Positions 8,872 through 18,700 of a DNA stretch of 32,778 nt are shown here, piece by piece (the stretch's first letter is position 1; each line of letters begins with the position of its first letter). The notes beneath the pieces are model-generated. The model was given only the letters and a program-made list of their open reading frames with translations, did no database searches and had not been told where the DNA came from. The stretch is from NCBI GenBank assembly GCA_015489175.1, contig WGAI01000044.1, positions 1 through 32,778 on the forward strand, given 5' to 3'. The DNA comes from Caldifarciminota bacterium. GTDB lineage: Bacteria; Hydrothermota; Hydrothermia; B15-G9. Both the position numbers and the translations under genes were made by a program.

Positions 8872-10074
8872 ATGCCAACTTTTGCCTGGACAGGCAGATT
8901 AAATCGACAGCCTGCAAGCGGTAAGATCAAAGCTAACAGCCTCGAGGAAGCTGTTAAAAGACTCAGGGAGCAGGGAGTTGTCATAGAGTCGATAAATGAG
9001 ACCAAGGGCGGGTTCTCGTTCACCCTGTTTCAGAGCGTTACGGCCAAGGATCTCGCTCTCATAAGCCGCCAGTTCGCCACAATGATCAACGCTGGAATTC
9101 CGGCAGTGCAGGCACTTGGGATTTTAGCTGAACAGGCTTCAAAGGATAAGCTTAGAGAGGCGCTTGCCGATGTTAAACGCGAAGTCGAAGGCGGTAAGAC
9201 ACTCGGCGATGCATTGAGAAAATACCATAAGATGTTCGGCGATTTCTTCATAAGCATGGTAGATGTTGGTGAAACGGGCGGCTCACTTGGCTCTACCCTT
9301 GAGCGCGTGGCTGAATACTACGAAAAGATAACCGCATTGCAGGGTAAAGTTAAATCTGCAATGGCCTACCCAATGGTCGTTTTGGTAGTCACAATAGGTG
9401 TCATAATGTTGATGTTGGTGAAACTCGTCCCCACATTTGCGTCGTTGTATGCCGATGTCGGAAGCAAACTGCCGGGGCCAACTCAGTTCTTGCTGGATGT
9501 CAGTCATTTTATGCAAAAGTATTTCCTTCACATAACCGGTGGCATTATAGGACTGGTCATTCTGATCAACAGGATTATGAAAATACCTTCTGTCAGTTAT
9601 CAATGGGACAAGATTGTTCTAAAAATCCCGATAATCGGGCCACTCATCCAGAAAACATCTTTGACTCGATTTGCTCGCACCTTGAGCATACTAATTCGCA
9701 ACGGCGTGCCGATACTCGAAAGCCTTGACATCACCTCAAGGGTTGTGGGCAACAAGATCATCGAAGAAGCCATAATGAACGCCAAGAGAAACATCGGCGA
9801 GGGTAAGAGCCTTGCGGCGCCTCTGCGTGACAGCGGCATTTTCCCACCTCTTGTCATCCACCTGATAACTGTTGGCGAGCAGACAGGTAAGTTAAGCGAC
9901 ATGCTGGAAAAAGTGGCGGATTTCTACGAGGAAGAGGTCGATACCGCCGTTGAGGCTCTCTCCTCAATCATAGAGCCTGTGATGCTTGTCTTTCTTGGCG
10001 GGTTCGTGGGCGGCATGTTGATCGCTCTTTACCTCCCGATATTTGGCCTCGCTGGCACTATACAGACTGACTGA
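8872..10074 (+). CDS. pilC: type IV pilus inner-membrane platform protein PilC
   Basis: Inner-membrane protein that couples the PilB and PilT motors to the pilin polymer. The 400-residue product has the short N-terminal region (FAWTGRLNRQPASGKI), two T2SSF domains (about 60-185 and 260-388) with the paired signatures VDVGETGGSLG (131-141) and ITVGEQTGKLSDML, and hydrophobic membrane segments near 166-188, 220-236 and 370-392. The ATG follows a G-rich ribosome site (AGGGGGTGG) with about nine bases of spacing. Its TGA overlaps the ATG of the sensor kinase by one base. Confidence 0.92.
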   Translation: MPTFAWTGRLNRQPASGKIKANSLEEAVKRLREQGVVIESINETKGGFSFTLFQSVTAKDLALISRQFATMINAGIPAVQALGILAEQASKDKLREALADVKREVEGGKTLGDALRKYHKMFGDFFISMVDVGETGGSLGSTLERVAEYYEKITALQGKVKSAMAYPMVVLVVTIGVIMLMLVKLVPTFASLYADVGSKLPGPTQFLLDVSHFMQKYFLHITGGIIGLVILINRIMKIPSVSYQWDKIVLKIPIIGPLIQKTSLTRFARTLSILIRNGVPILESLDITSRVVGNKIIEEAIMNAKRNIGEGKSLAAPLRDSGIFPPLVIHLITVGEQTGKLSDMLEKVADFYEEEVDTAVEALSSIIEPVMLVFLGGFVGGMLIALYLPIFGLAGTIQTD

Positions 10075-11720
10075 TGTATGAAAAAAGCTACAAATGGCTG
10101 TCCATACTTAGGATATCTTCTGTTACTGCTATCCTGGGTACTGCCGTCTATTACCTTAAGGACATTTTCGGCCTGGTTTTTGCCATTCATCTTGCACTTC
10201 TGATCTTTTTCATATATGCCATCACGCTTGCTCTCTGGTCATACATAAAACGCAAAAGGCCCAGAATTGTCTTCGCATATCTCCTTTTTGCTCTGGACAT
10301 CACAATTTACACCCTGATTATCTTCACAACCGGTGGATTGGACAGCTCCTTTCTGTTCCTTTATGCGATAGCAGTTATCGCCGCTGCAATTGTGCTTTCC
10401 ACACGCGGGGCGTTTTTTGCAGCGACTTACTCAAGCCTGATGCTTTTTTTCATGGCGTTTCTTATCTATCGAAATATAGTTCCGCCAACTGAATTTTTCG
10501 ATAAAGTTGATAATTTACAGGGATATGATAGTGACCTTTTTTTTCAGGCCTTTTTTCAATCCCTTTTTCTCTTCTTGATAGCCGCTTTTTCAAGTTACTT
10601 CACCGAAGCCATAAAGTCTAAAACCATCGAGCTTGGCAAGCTTCGGGAATCTTTGATGCGGGCGAAGATGGATACATCCGCCATACTTCAAAACATACCT
10701 TCAGGTGTGATTGTGGCCGATGAAAAAGGAAAAATCCATTACATAAACGACGCCGCAAGACATATTTTGAACTTAAACGGAGAGAAGATATCCAATTTGA
10801 GACAGATTGTGGAACAATGGCCTCAGGTTTACAACGACTTCGAGCAATATATCATCTATCCAGAAGCTATATCTGCCCCCTTTAAGAGCGAGATAAACAG
10901 AGATGGCAGGAGCTATATTGTCACCCTTTCCAGATTTGCTGATTCTGACAGGTATATCTTGACAATAGAGGACATAACCGAGCAGAGACGGCTTCAGGAA
11001 AAGCTACGAGAACAGGAACGATATGCGTTATTGGGGCAGCAGATGGCGGAAATGGTTCATTCATTGGGCAATCCGGTCGCTGCTCTAAAAGGAGTGGCTC
11101 AGATACTCCAATCAGGGACATCAGAGGAGAACATGCAGAAGTTGTTGAAAATAATGGATCAGGAGCTTTCAAGGGTGTCATCTATATTGCACAGATACCG
11201 CCAGTTTTCGGGAGTCCATGCAATTTTCCCGCAGCCGATAAAGTTGCGCGAATTTTTCAATTCTTTGGTGCGAAAGGTCAGGTATATGAGCGAGAGCAGT
11301 GGGGTGGAGATAGTGCTTGATTTCAGGAATCCGCCTGATACCGTCGAATTCGACGCTGAGAAATTGGAGGAAGCACTTGTTAACATGATAAGGAACAGCA
11401 TCGAGGCTCTGCATGGCGGCGGCACGATAAAAATATCCGTGTGTGGCCCGAAAGAAAGTGTTGAAGGGGTTAAGAAACACTGGGAGATCCCAACAGGCCA
11501 CTGGGGAGTATGTATTTCCGATAACGGGACGGGTATTTCCGAAGAGGCTGTCCATAAAATTTTTACGCCATCGTTCACAACAAAGGCTCAGGGCCTTGGT
11601 CTTGGCCTTGCCATAACCAAGCGAATAATCGAAGTGCATGGTGGTTCGATAGATTTTGACACAGAACCGGGGAAAGGGACAATTTTCATCGTAACATTGC
11701 CTTTAAAAGTAAGGAGTTAA
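10074..11720 (+). CDS. pilS: PilS-like membrane sensor histidine kinase
   Basis: Membrane kinase predicted to phosphorylate the adjacent NtrC-type activator. The 548-residue protein starts with about six membrane segments (roughly 8-180) including the PilS-like GGLDSSFLFLYAIAVI, followed by a PAS domain (about 198-300), a HisKA domain with His329 in EMVHSLGNPVAALKG, and a HATPase domain with the N box N437-N441 (NMIRNS), DNGTG at 483-487 and GLGLGLA at 507-513. Its ATG overlaps the pilC stop (TGATG), so translation is coupled. In Pseudomonas PilS senses pilin in the membrane; that signal is only inferred here because no pilin gene is present in the window. Confidence 0.87.
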   Translation: MYEKSYKWLSILRISSVTAILGTAVYYLKDIFGLVFAIHLALLIFFIYAITLALWSYIKRKRPRIVFAYLLFALDITIYTLIIFTTGGLDSSFLFLYAIAVIAAAIVLSTRGAFFAATYSSLMLFFMAFLIYRNIVPPTEFFDKVDNLQGYDSDLFFQAFFQSLFLFLIAAFSSYFTEAIKSKTIELGKLRESLMRAKMDTSAILQNIPSGVIVADEKGKIHYINDAARHILNLNGEKISNLRQIVEQWPQVYNDFEQYIIYPEAISAPFKSEINRDGRSYIVTLSRFADSDRYILTIEDITEQRRLQEKLREQERYALLGQQMAEMVHSLGNPVAALKGVAQILQSGTSEENMQKLLKIMDQELSRVSSILHRYRQFSGVHAIFPQPIKLREFFNSLVRKVRYMSESSGVEIVLDFRNPPDTVEFDAEKLEEALVNMIRNSIEALHGGGTIKISVCGPKESVEGVKKHWEIPTGHWGVCISDNGTGISEEAVHKIFTPSFTTKAQGLGLGLAITKRIIEVHGGSIDFDTEPGKGTIFIVTLPLKVRS

Positions 11721-11724
11721 ACTT

Positions 11725-13098
11725 ATGGGGAAGATACTTGTTGTGGATGATGAGGTTGGGATAGCTAACATGTTGCAGATAGCTCTCTCCCAAGAGGGCC
11801 ATGATGTGGATGTCGCATATTCTGCCCGCGAAGCGCTTGAGAAAGCCACAGAAAATCCGCCAGATGTCGCTGTGATCGACATAAGGATGGAAGGGATGAG
11901 CGGGTTGGACCTTCTCTCAGCACTCAGGAACATTGGCGATGTAACTGTTATAATGATGACAGCTTACGCATCTGTTGAGTCGGCAGTGGAATCTCTCAGA
12001 AAAGGAGCTTTTGACTACATCATGAAACCGTTTGACATCGATGAAATGAAAGTTGTTGTGGATAGGGCATTTGAATACAGGAAGTTGATGAGAGAGAACC
12101 GCAAACTTCGCGAGGAGATCAAAAAATACCGCAGATATGAAAAGCTGATCGGTGAGCATCCGGCGTTTCGCTCCGTGCTGGAAAAGGCCAAAATCATTGC
12201 CAAGACGGATTCCACGGTTATGATTTACGGGGAGAGCGGCACGGGCAAAGAGCTTGTGGCTCGTGAATTACATTCCTTGAGCAACAGGGCAAACGGCCCA
12301 TTCGTGGCGATTAACATGGCTTCTATCCCCGAGGATTTACTTGAAAGCGAGCTGTTTGGTCACAAAAAAGGGGCTTTCACCGGGGCGTCGTCAGACAAAA
12401 AGGGGCTTTTCGTAGCCGCAAACGGCGGAACCCTTTTCCTTGATGAGATAAGTGAAACTTCGCCGAAACTTCAAGCGAAATTGCTGCGGGCAATTGAATC
12501 GAAGGAAATTACCCCGCTCGGAGCCACAAAGCCTATAAAAGTTGATGTTCGCATAGTCGCAGCTACTAACAAGAACTTAAAACGACTTGTGGATGAGAAG
12601 AAGTTCAGGGAGGACCTGTTCTATCGACTGAATGTTATAACCATCACGATTCCGCCCCTAAGGGAGCGCAAAAGCGATATCCCGTTGCTTGTTGACTATT
12701 TCCTCAACAAATATTCCGTCCGTCACGGTCTGCCGAACAAGAAGATAACGCGTGATGCATTGGATGTCCTCATGAAATACTCATGGCCGGGCAATGTCAG
12801 AGAACTCGAGCATGTAATCGAGCAGGCCCTCATATTGTCTCAGGGTGATACGATCGATGTCGGTGATCTGCCAGACGAGATCAAGAATGCGGTCAAGCGT
12901 GGCAAATCGAGCCGTTCACTCGCTGGTATCCTTGAAGATAACGGACTGATTTCTCTGGAAGAGTTGGAGAAAAAATATATCCAGATGGTGTTGAACGAGA
13001 CAAAATGGGACAAAAGGCGCGCTGCGTCAATCCTCGGGATCGACCTCTCAACGCTTTACCGCAAAATCACCAAATACAACATCAAGAAGGAGGAATGA
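11725..13098 (+). CDS. pilR: PilR-like sigma-54-dependent response regulator (NtrC family)
   Basis: Transcription activator that uses ATP to open sigma-54 promoters, probably controlling pilus genes. The 457-residue protein has a receiver domain (1-120) with acidic pocket VVDDE, phospho-acceptor Asp52 in AVIDIRMEGMSG, Thr79 and Lys101; an AAA+ domain with Walker A GESGTGKE at 169-176, the sigma-54 contact loop GAFTGA at 216-221, Walker B GGTLFLDE at 234-241 and REDLFYRLNV; and a C-terminal Fis-type helix-turn-helix (WDKRRAASILGIDLSTLYRK). AAGGAG ends eight bases before the ATG, four bases after the kinase stop. GAFTGA is intact, so it should be a true sigma-54 activator. Confidence 0.9.
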   Translation: MGKILVVDDEVGIANMLQIALSQEGHDVDVAYSAREALEKATENPPDVAVIDIRMEGMSGLDLLSALRNIGDVTVIMMTAYASVESAVESLRKGAFDYIMKPFDIDEMKVVVDRAFEYRKLMRENRKLREEIKKYRRYEKLIGEHPAFRSVLEKAKIIAKTDSTVMIYGESGTGKELVARELHSLSNRANGPFVAINMASIPEDLLESELFGHKKGAFTGASSDKKGLFVAANGGTLFLDEISETSPKLQAKLLRAIESKEITPLGATKPIKVDVRIVAATNKNLKRLVDEKKFREDLFYRLNVITITIPPLRERKSDIPLLVDYFLNKYSVRHGLPNKKITRDALDVLMKYSWPGNVRELEHVIEQALILSQGDTIDVGDLPDEIKNAVKRGKSSRSLAGILEDNGLISLEELEKKYIQMVLNETKWDKRRAASILGIDLSTLYRKITKYNIKKEE

Positions 13099-13102
13099 AG
13101 GC

Positions 13103-14407
13103 ATGGTTCAAAGGTATCTTCTGCCGGAGATAGCGGAGTTGTGGTCGGAAGAAACGATGTATAAAAGGTGGCTTGATGTTGAGCTTGCCGTTGCGGAGGC
13201 GGAAGCCGAGGAGGGGATAATCCCTGATGAGGTTCCTAAACAGCTTTCGGAGACAATAGATCGCCTCGACCTCCCATCTTTTATCAAAAAGGCAAAGGAA
13301 ATCGAGAGATCGGTCGATCACAATGTGATAGCTTTCCTGATGGCTTTGGAAGAGGAGATGGGCGAGCTATCGCGGTTCGTTCATTACGGACTAACATCAA
13401 GCGATGTGGTAGATACGGCTCAGATGCTGGTTCTCCGTCAGGCACTTAATCTTATTCTTGATAAACTTGAACATGTCTCCCTACTTCTCGCTGAAAAGGC
13501 GAAATCCTTCAAATACCAGCCGATTATGGGCAGGACGCATGGCGTTTTTGCCGAACCAACATCGCTCGGCCTGAAGTTCCTCGGCTATTATTCTGAAGCA
13601 TTGAGGAACATGGGGAGGCTTGAGGCCGCCATCGAGCATGTGTCCTACGGGAAGATCTCAGGTGCTGTCGGGAATTACAGCTTCATCTCGCCGCTCGTGG
13701 AACAAAAGGCACTCGAGAAACTCGGACTAAAACCGGAGCCTGTCTCCACTCAGATTGTTCCCCGAGATCGACATGCATTTGTGCTGTCAGTGGTTACGCT
13801 GGTTGCCGAGATGATCGAGAGGTTCGCTCTGGAGCTCCGTCTCCTGCAAAGGACTGAGGTTCAGGAAATGTTTGAGCCGTTCGGAAGGTCGCAGAGGGGC
13901 TCATCGGCAATGCCTCACAAACGCAATCCCATAAAGTCAGAAAGGCTTGACGGCCTGACGCGTGTGATTCGTGGGGCGATGCTCGTCTCCCACGAGAATG
14001 TGGCTCTATGGCACGAGAGGGACATTTCTCACTCTTCTGCCGAGCGTTACATACTGCCGGATGCGACATCTACGCTCTTCTTCATGCTCGATCAATTCAT
14101 CAAGATTCTGAGAGGCCTTGAAGTAAAAACCGAAAGGATAAACCACAACCTAATTCAATTCGGTGATTTCTACCTTTCGGAACCGCTACTCCTCGCCCTC
14201 GTCCAGAAGGGCATCATGCGCTCCGTAGCTTACAAATGGGTTAAGGAGGTGGCTCACAACGCATTCGAGAAAAAGCTATCGTTTTCGGAAGAAGCCAAAA
14301 AACATCCTGAGATACGGAAAGTGATGTCCGAAATGGAGATAGACAGGGCACTTTCGCACGACTACCTGAGATGGGTTGATGAGATTTTTGAGCGATTTGG
14401 GTTGTGA
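13103..14407 (+). CDS. purB: adenylosuccinate lyase
   Basis: Catalyses two fumarate-releasing steps of purine synthesis, SAICAR to AICAR and adenylosuccinate to AMP; cytosolic tetramer. The 434-residue protein has HYGLTSSDVVDTA starting at His94, GRTHG with His146, and the fumarase/aspartase signature GSSAMPHKRNP with the mobile-loop Ser267/Ser268 and Lys273, followed by ERDISHSSAER. The ATG follows AAGGAGGA by about eight bases and four bases after the pilR stop. It is the last gene of the cluster; its position behind pilus genes is unusual. No clear hairpin-plus-T-run terminator follows. Confidence 0.94.
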   Translation: MVQRYLLPEIAELWSEETMYKRWLDVELAVAEAEAEEGIIPDEVPKQLSETIDRLDLPSFIKKAKEIERSVDHNVIAFLMALEEEMGELSRFVHYGLTSSDVVDTAQMLVLRQALNLILDKLEHVSLLLAEKAKSFKYQPIMGRTHGVFAEPTSLGLKFLGYYSEALRNMGRLEAAIEHVSYGKISGAVGNYSFISPLVEQKALEKLGLKPEPVSTQIVPRDRHAFVLSVVTLVAEMIERFALELRLLQRTEVQEMFEPFGRSQRGSSAMPHKRNPIKSERLDGLTRVIRGAMLVSHENVALWHERDISHSSAERYILPDATSTLFFMLDQFIKILRGLEVKTERINHNLIQFGDFYLSEPLLLALVQKGIMRSVAYKWVKEVAHNAFEKKLSFSEEAKKHPEIRKVMSEMEIDRALSHDYLRWVDEIFERFGL

Positions 14408-14836
14408 TGGAAAAAAACAGTTACGAAGATTGATTTAAAATCAGGTTGTATGAATTGAAAGGAACACTTTAGCGGCTGTGAAACAGAATTTTGGAGTTCA
14501 ATCAATGCTATTTTTGATGGCTAAACACCGACTCGATATCAGAAGTGCAACTCAAATGGATTGCTTGAAAGTCAATGTCCCTTTCTTGAGCATCACCTTT
14601 GTGCGTGTCATGGAATGAAAGGATAAATTCCGTATCTCATTGGTTTGTTATGTTTGCCCGATTGGCGCAGCCATATCGCTTTTTACAGCAACGGTAGTAG
14701 CTGTGGAGGGCAAAAACAAGTTGCGCCTGTCTCTAAGTTTTTCGCGGCAGGATAATTTTTAATGGTAAAAAAACAACATGTTAAACCCAAAAGATGTGTT
14801 TCCTTTTTGTATATCAATACTTATACAACATAAAAT
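14408..14836. other. AT-rich intergenic region without a recognisable gene
   Basis: About 430 bases between purB and the promoter of the giant repeat gene hold no credible coding frame or tRNA. A 13-base AT-rich palindrome, TGATTTAAAATCA, lies at 14431-14443, but no GC-rich hairpin with T-run is seen after purB. The last 80 bases are very AT-rich and could act as an UP element. A small RNA cannot be excluded by eye. Confidence 0.5.
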
Positions 14837-14866
14837 TTGACATCGTTTTTATGGTGGATTTAGAAT
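14837..14866 (+). promoter_or_regulatory. sigma-70-type promoter for the giant surface-protein gene
   Basis: A perfect -35 TTGACA (14837-14842) and a near-perfect -10 TAGAAT (14861-14866) are separated by 18 bases. The start site would be near 14873, followed by AAGGAGG (14889-14895) and the ATG at 14904. This is the best consensus promoter in the window and implies strong constitutive expression. Confidence 0.75.
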
Positions 14867-14903
14867 TCCTTGTTTTGAAAAACAGTGTAAGGAGGTGGTA
14901 GTT

Positions 14904-15743
14904 ATGTTACAGCTGGTAATTGCTTTAGTGTTGGCCTCTGGTGTAAGACAAGGGGCCCTGACTAACAACCTGACATATAGGTCAGGTATCAGACCACCTA
15001 TCGTTGCTCAACCTCTCTCCGGGCTTGATTCCATGAATGTGAGATTTGTGGGTTCATGGCCATTCGGTGCATCTAAGGCAGTAACAGTTAACGGGGACAC
15101 AGTATTTGTAGGTTCAGGTGGAGGCATTGTCATACTTGATGCAAGCGATCCTTCCACTTTAATAAAGATAGGGGAGATAAGGACAAGAGGTTTAGTAAAA
15201 GAAATGCAATATCATGATGGGAAGTTGTATGTGGCTGATGGCCAGGGAGGAATTGAAATCTGGGATGTCACAAATGTCTCTTCTCCTGCTAAGCTTGGAG
15301 CCTATTTTCCGCCTGGATATGTGCGTGACATATTTGTATTGGGCAACTACGCTTATGTGGCTTGTATTTGGGGTGGTCTGCGAATAATAGATGTAAGTGA
15401 TCCCACAAATCCGCAAGAGGTGGGATATTACAATACACCGGGAGATGCAAATGGTGTATATGTATCAGGCAACTACGCCTATGTGGCTGATGGTGATTCT
15501 GGCCTTCGTGTTATAAATGTGAGTAACCCAGACAATCCACAAGAGGTGGGATACTACGATACACCGGGTAGTGCGTATGATGTATATGTATCAGGCAACT
15601 ACGCCTATGTGGCTGATGGTGATTCTGGCCTTCGTGTTATAAATGTGAGTAACCCAGACAATCCGCAAGAGGTGGGATACTACGATACACCGGGTTATGC
15701 GTATGATGTATATGTATCAGGCAACTATGCCTATTGTTGGTGA
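14904..15743 (+). CDS. N-terminal fragment of giant LVIVD beta-propeller surface protein (frameshifted)
   Basis: First 279 residues of what was one protein of about 2,190 residues. A short hydrophobic leader (MLQLVIALVLASG) suggests export. From about residue 60 it consists of LVIVD repeats of 42 residues, each with a core like YVADGDSGLRVINVS, which build beta-propellers on secreted proteins. The frame ends at TGA 15741-15743, in the middle of the sixth repeat, because of one extra base; the repeats continue without loss in the next frame. ATG 14904 is preferred because AAGGAGG ends eight bases upstream; the GTG at 14895 overlaps that ribosome site. Unless the frameshift is a sequence error or is bypassed, this product would be a truncated five-repeat protein. 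Confidence 0.8.
   Translation: MLQLVIALVLASGVRQGALTNNLTYRSGIRPPIVAQPLSGLDSMNVRFVGSWPFGASKAVTVNGDTVFVGSGGGIVILDASDPSTLIKIGEIRTRGLVKEMQYHDGKLYVADGQGGIEIWDVTNVSSPAKLGAYFPPGYVRDIFVLGNYAYVACIWGGLRIIDVSDPTNPQEVGYYNTPGDANGVYVSGNYAYVADGDSGLRVINVSNPDNPQEVGYYDTPGSAYDVYVSGNYAYVADGDSGLRVINVSNPDNPQEVGYYDTPGYAYDVYVSGNYAYCW
15471..15722 (+). repeat. almost identical adjacent LVIVD repeat copies
   Basis: The copies 15471-15596 and 15597-15722 differ at only 3 of 126 bases, while other neighbours differ at many positions. This points to a recent tandem duplication, immediately upstream of the frameshifted copy. Confidence 0.9.
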
Positions 15744-18700
15744 TGGCTTTGCTGGGATAAGAATAATAGATGTAAGTGACCCCACGACTCCCAATGAAGT
15801 AAGTCATTATTCCCCATCACGCTACACATTTAATGTGTATGTATCAGGTAACTACGCCTATGTAGCTAGTTCTCCACGAGGTCTGGTGATGATAGATGTG
15901 AGCGACCCTGCCAACCCTCAAGAAGTAAGTCACTACAGCATGCCGGACTTTGCAAATAGCATAGATGTGTCGGGTAATTACGTCTATCTGGCAGACGGTA
16001 ATGCTGGCCTGAGGATAATAGATGTAAGTTATCCTACGAATCCAAACGAAGTGGGGCATATTGAGACTAAAGATTTTGCGTTTGATGTGCAGGTATCAGG
16101 AAATTACGCCTATGTGGCTGATGGTGATTCCGGCCTTAGAGTGGTAGATGTCAGTGATCATACCAACCCTCAAGAAGTAGGTCATTGTTATACACATAGC
16201 TTAGCAATGGGCATTTATGTGGCGGGGAATTATGCTTATGTAGCTGATGGCGCTTCTGGTTTGAGAGTGATAGATGTGAGTAACCCAGAAAATCCGCAAG
16301 AGGTGGGATATTACGATACGCCAGGTCATGCGTATGATGTGTATGTATCAGGAAATTACGCCTATGTAGCTGATTACGATTCTGGTCTTCGTGTTATAGA
16401 TGTGAGTGACCCAGAGAACCCGCAAGAGGTGGGATATTATGATACGCCAGGTGATGCGCATGATGTGTATGTATCAGGGAATTACGCCTATGTAGCTGAT
16501 GGTAATTCCGGGGTAAGGGTAATAAATGTAAGCGATCCTGCAAATCCATACGGGGTAAGCTGTTACTACGATACGTATGCTGAAGGTGTATATGTGTCGG
16601 ACAATTATGTTTATGTAGCTGATGGTATGTATGGGGTAAGAGTAATCGATATTAGTGATCCAGAATCTCCTCGGGAAGTGGCAAATTACAGAACCCCAGA
16701 TGAGGCGAAAAATGTAGTTGAGAGAGATAACTATATCTATGTAGCTGATAAATACGCAGGGGTTCAGATATATACAATTCAAACTGAGCCACCTGAGACA
16801 CCTTCCCTTATCTCCCCGATTGGCGGTGTATGGCTGCACGATGCAACTGTAACATTGCGATGGACAGCAGTCACCAAGCTGGCTGGTGGTGTGAAATCGA
16901 GACCTATTCGCTACTTCGTTGAGTTGATGTCTAACGACTCAACCGTGCTCGTTGATACAGTTGATACAAATCAGTTGACAGTCTCTCTCAGCGAGGGCCG
17001 CTATAACTGGCATGTAAGGGCATCTGACCTTGTTGGCAATTTATCCGACTGGTCGCCTATCGATTCGTTCGGCGTTGATATCACGCCGCCAACCTCTGTG
17101 ACCCTACTTGAGCCTCAAGACGGTGAGATTTTAAGCAGTTCACACGTGTTCTTTGAGTGGACTGATGCGGAAGACACAACGAGTGGCATTGCTGGTTACT
17201 GGCTTGAGATGGCGGACAACAGCGATTTCTCATCTCCAGAAAGCCTATTTGTAAGCCCGTCGTATATTATATTGACGGTGCACGATACGATCTGCTTCTG
17301 GCGAGTGAAAGCTGTTGATAGTTCAGGGCTGACAGGTGCGTGGAGCGAGGTATGGAACTTTGAAGTTGACACCGTTGCGCCTGAGATGCCTTCGCTTGTC
17401 TCACCAGTTGGTGGTGTGTGGCTTCACAACACAAATGTGACATTAAGATGGACATCGTCGTCAAAGGGCTCCGAAGAAGCTGTTGATAACAATGTCAAAG
17501 GCTCATCTGTTCACTATGTGATCGAAGTTACGAAAGGTGCTACGACAGTTATCTTTGACACCATTGAGGTCGATACTTTTAGCACTATCCTGCAAGAGGG
17601 TGTTTATCGGTGGCATGTCAAAGCATTCGACGATGCGGGAAACCAATCCGACTGGTCACCAACTGATTCCTTTGGAGTTGACATCACGCCCCCAACCGCT
17701 GTGACTCTACTTTGGCCTCCAGATGGGGAATTTTTTAACGACCCATCTGTAAGTTTTTATTGGGATGATGCAGAAGACACCACGAGTGGAGTTGCTGGCT
17801 ACTGGCTTGAAATAGCGAGTAACAACGATTTTTCGTCTCCGGAAAGCGTGTTTGTAAGCCAATCTGAGACAACATTGACGGTGCACGATACGATCTGCTT
17901 CTGGCGAGTTAAAGCTGTTGACGGTTCGGGGCTGACAGGCGCGTGGAGCGAGACACGGAGTTTTGAAGTTGACACCGTTGCGCCTGAGATGCCTTCGCTT
18001 GTCTCACCAGTTGGTGGTGTTTGGCTACATGATACAACTGTGACCTTTAGGTGGTCACAGTCGTCAAAAGGACTCTATCATGGCATCAAAAGCTCACCTG
18101 ACCACTATCAGATAGAAATTCGGAAAGGCGACATAACTGTGATCTTTCGTACCGTTGATACCGACACTATTAGTCTGGTTCTGCAAGAAGGTGTTTATCG
18201 GTGGCGCGTTGTGGCATTTGATGATGCGGGAAACCAATCCGATTGGACACCGTTTGATTCCTTTGGAGTTGACATCACGCCTCCAACCGCTGTGACGCTC
18301 CTCACACCTCAAGACGGTGCACTATTTAACAGCTCGTCCGTGAGTTTTGACTGGACTGATGCAGAAGACACCACGAGCGGCGTTGCTGGTTACTGGCTTG
18401 AGATAGCGGGCAACAACGATTTTTCGTCTCCGGAAAGCGTGTTTGTAAGCCAATCTGAGACAACATTGACGGTGCACGATACGATCTGCTTCTGGCGAGT
18501 TAAAGCTGTTGATGGTGCAGGGCTGACAGGCGCGTGGAGCGAGGTATGGAGCTTTGAAGTTGACACCGTTGCGCCTGAGATGCCTTCGCTTGTCTCACCA
18601 GTTGGTGGTGTGTGGCTTCATGACACAAGTGTGACATTCGAATGGACATCGGCAGCGAAGTCCATGTCAGTGCGATACATTTTTGAATTGATGTATTACG

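Larger units (their letters stand above)
15090..16779 (+). repeat. fourteen tandem 126-bp LVIVD repeats
   Basis: The Asn-Tyr-Ala-Tyr-Val-type core recurs with cores near 15096, 15222, 15345, 15471, 15597, 15723, 15850, 15976, 16102, 16228, 16354, 16480, 16603 and 16729. Spacing is 126 bases except for 123 at two junctions and 127 at the frameshift. Fourteen copies would suit two seven-bladed propellers, though the number of blades per propeller is inference. Confidence 0.85.

Noticed and set aside
6067-10074. Reading pilB/pilT/pilC as a type II secretion system
   Set aside because: The PilT retraction ATPase and the PilS/PilR pair are characteristic of type IV pili, and no gspD or pseudopilin gene is present.
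14637-14760. Possible tRNA or structured RNA in the gap after purB
   Set aside because: I could not fold a cloverleaf and found no T-loop GTTCRANNC sequence in a proper context.
14895-14903. GTG at 14895 as start of the giant surface-protein gene
   Set aside because: It overlaps the AAGGAGG ribosome site itself; ATG 14904 has correct spacing.
15697-15735. ATG 15697 as an independent start of a second gene
   Set aside because: The sequence there is an LVIVD repeat read in the wrong frame, no ribosome site precedes it, and homology resumes exactly at the extra base, so this is the same gene after a frameshift.
15090-16779. 126-bp tandem repeats as a CRISPR array
   Set aside because: The units are in-frame coding repeats without alternating unique spacers; they encode LVIVD propeller blades.
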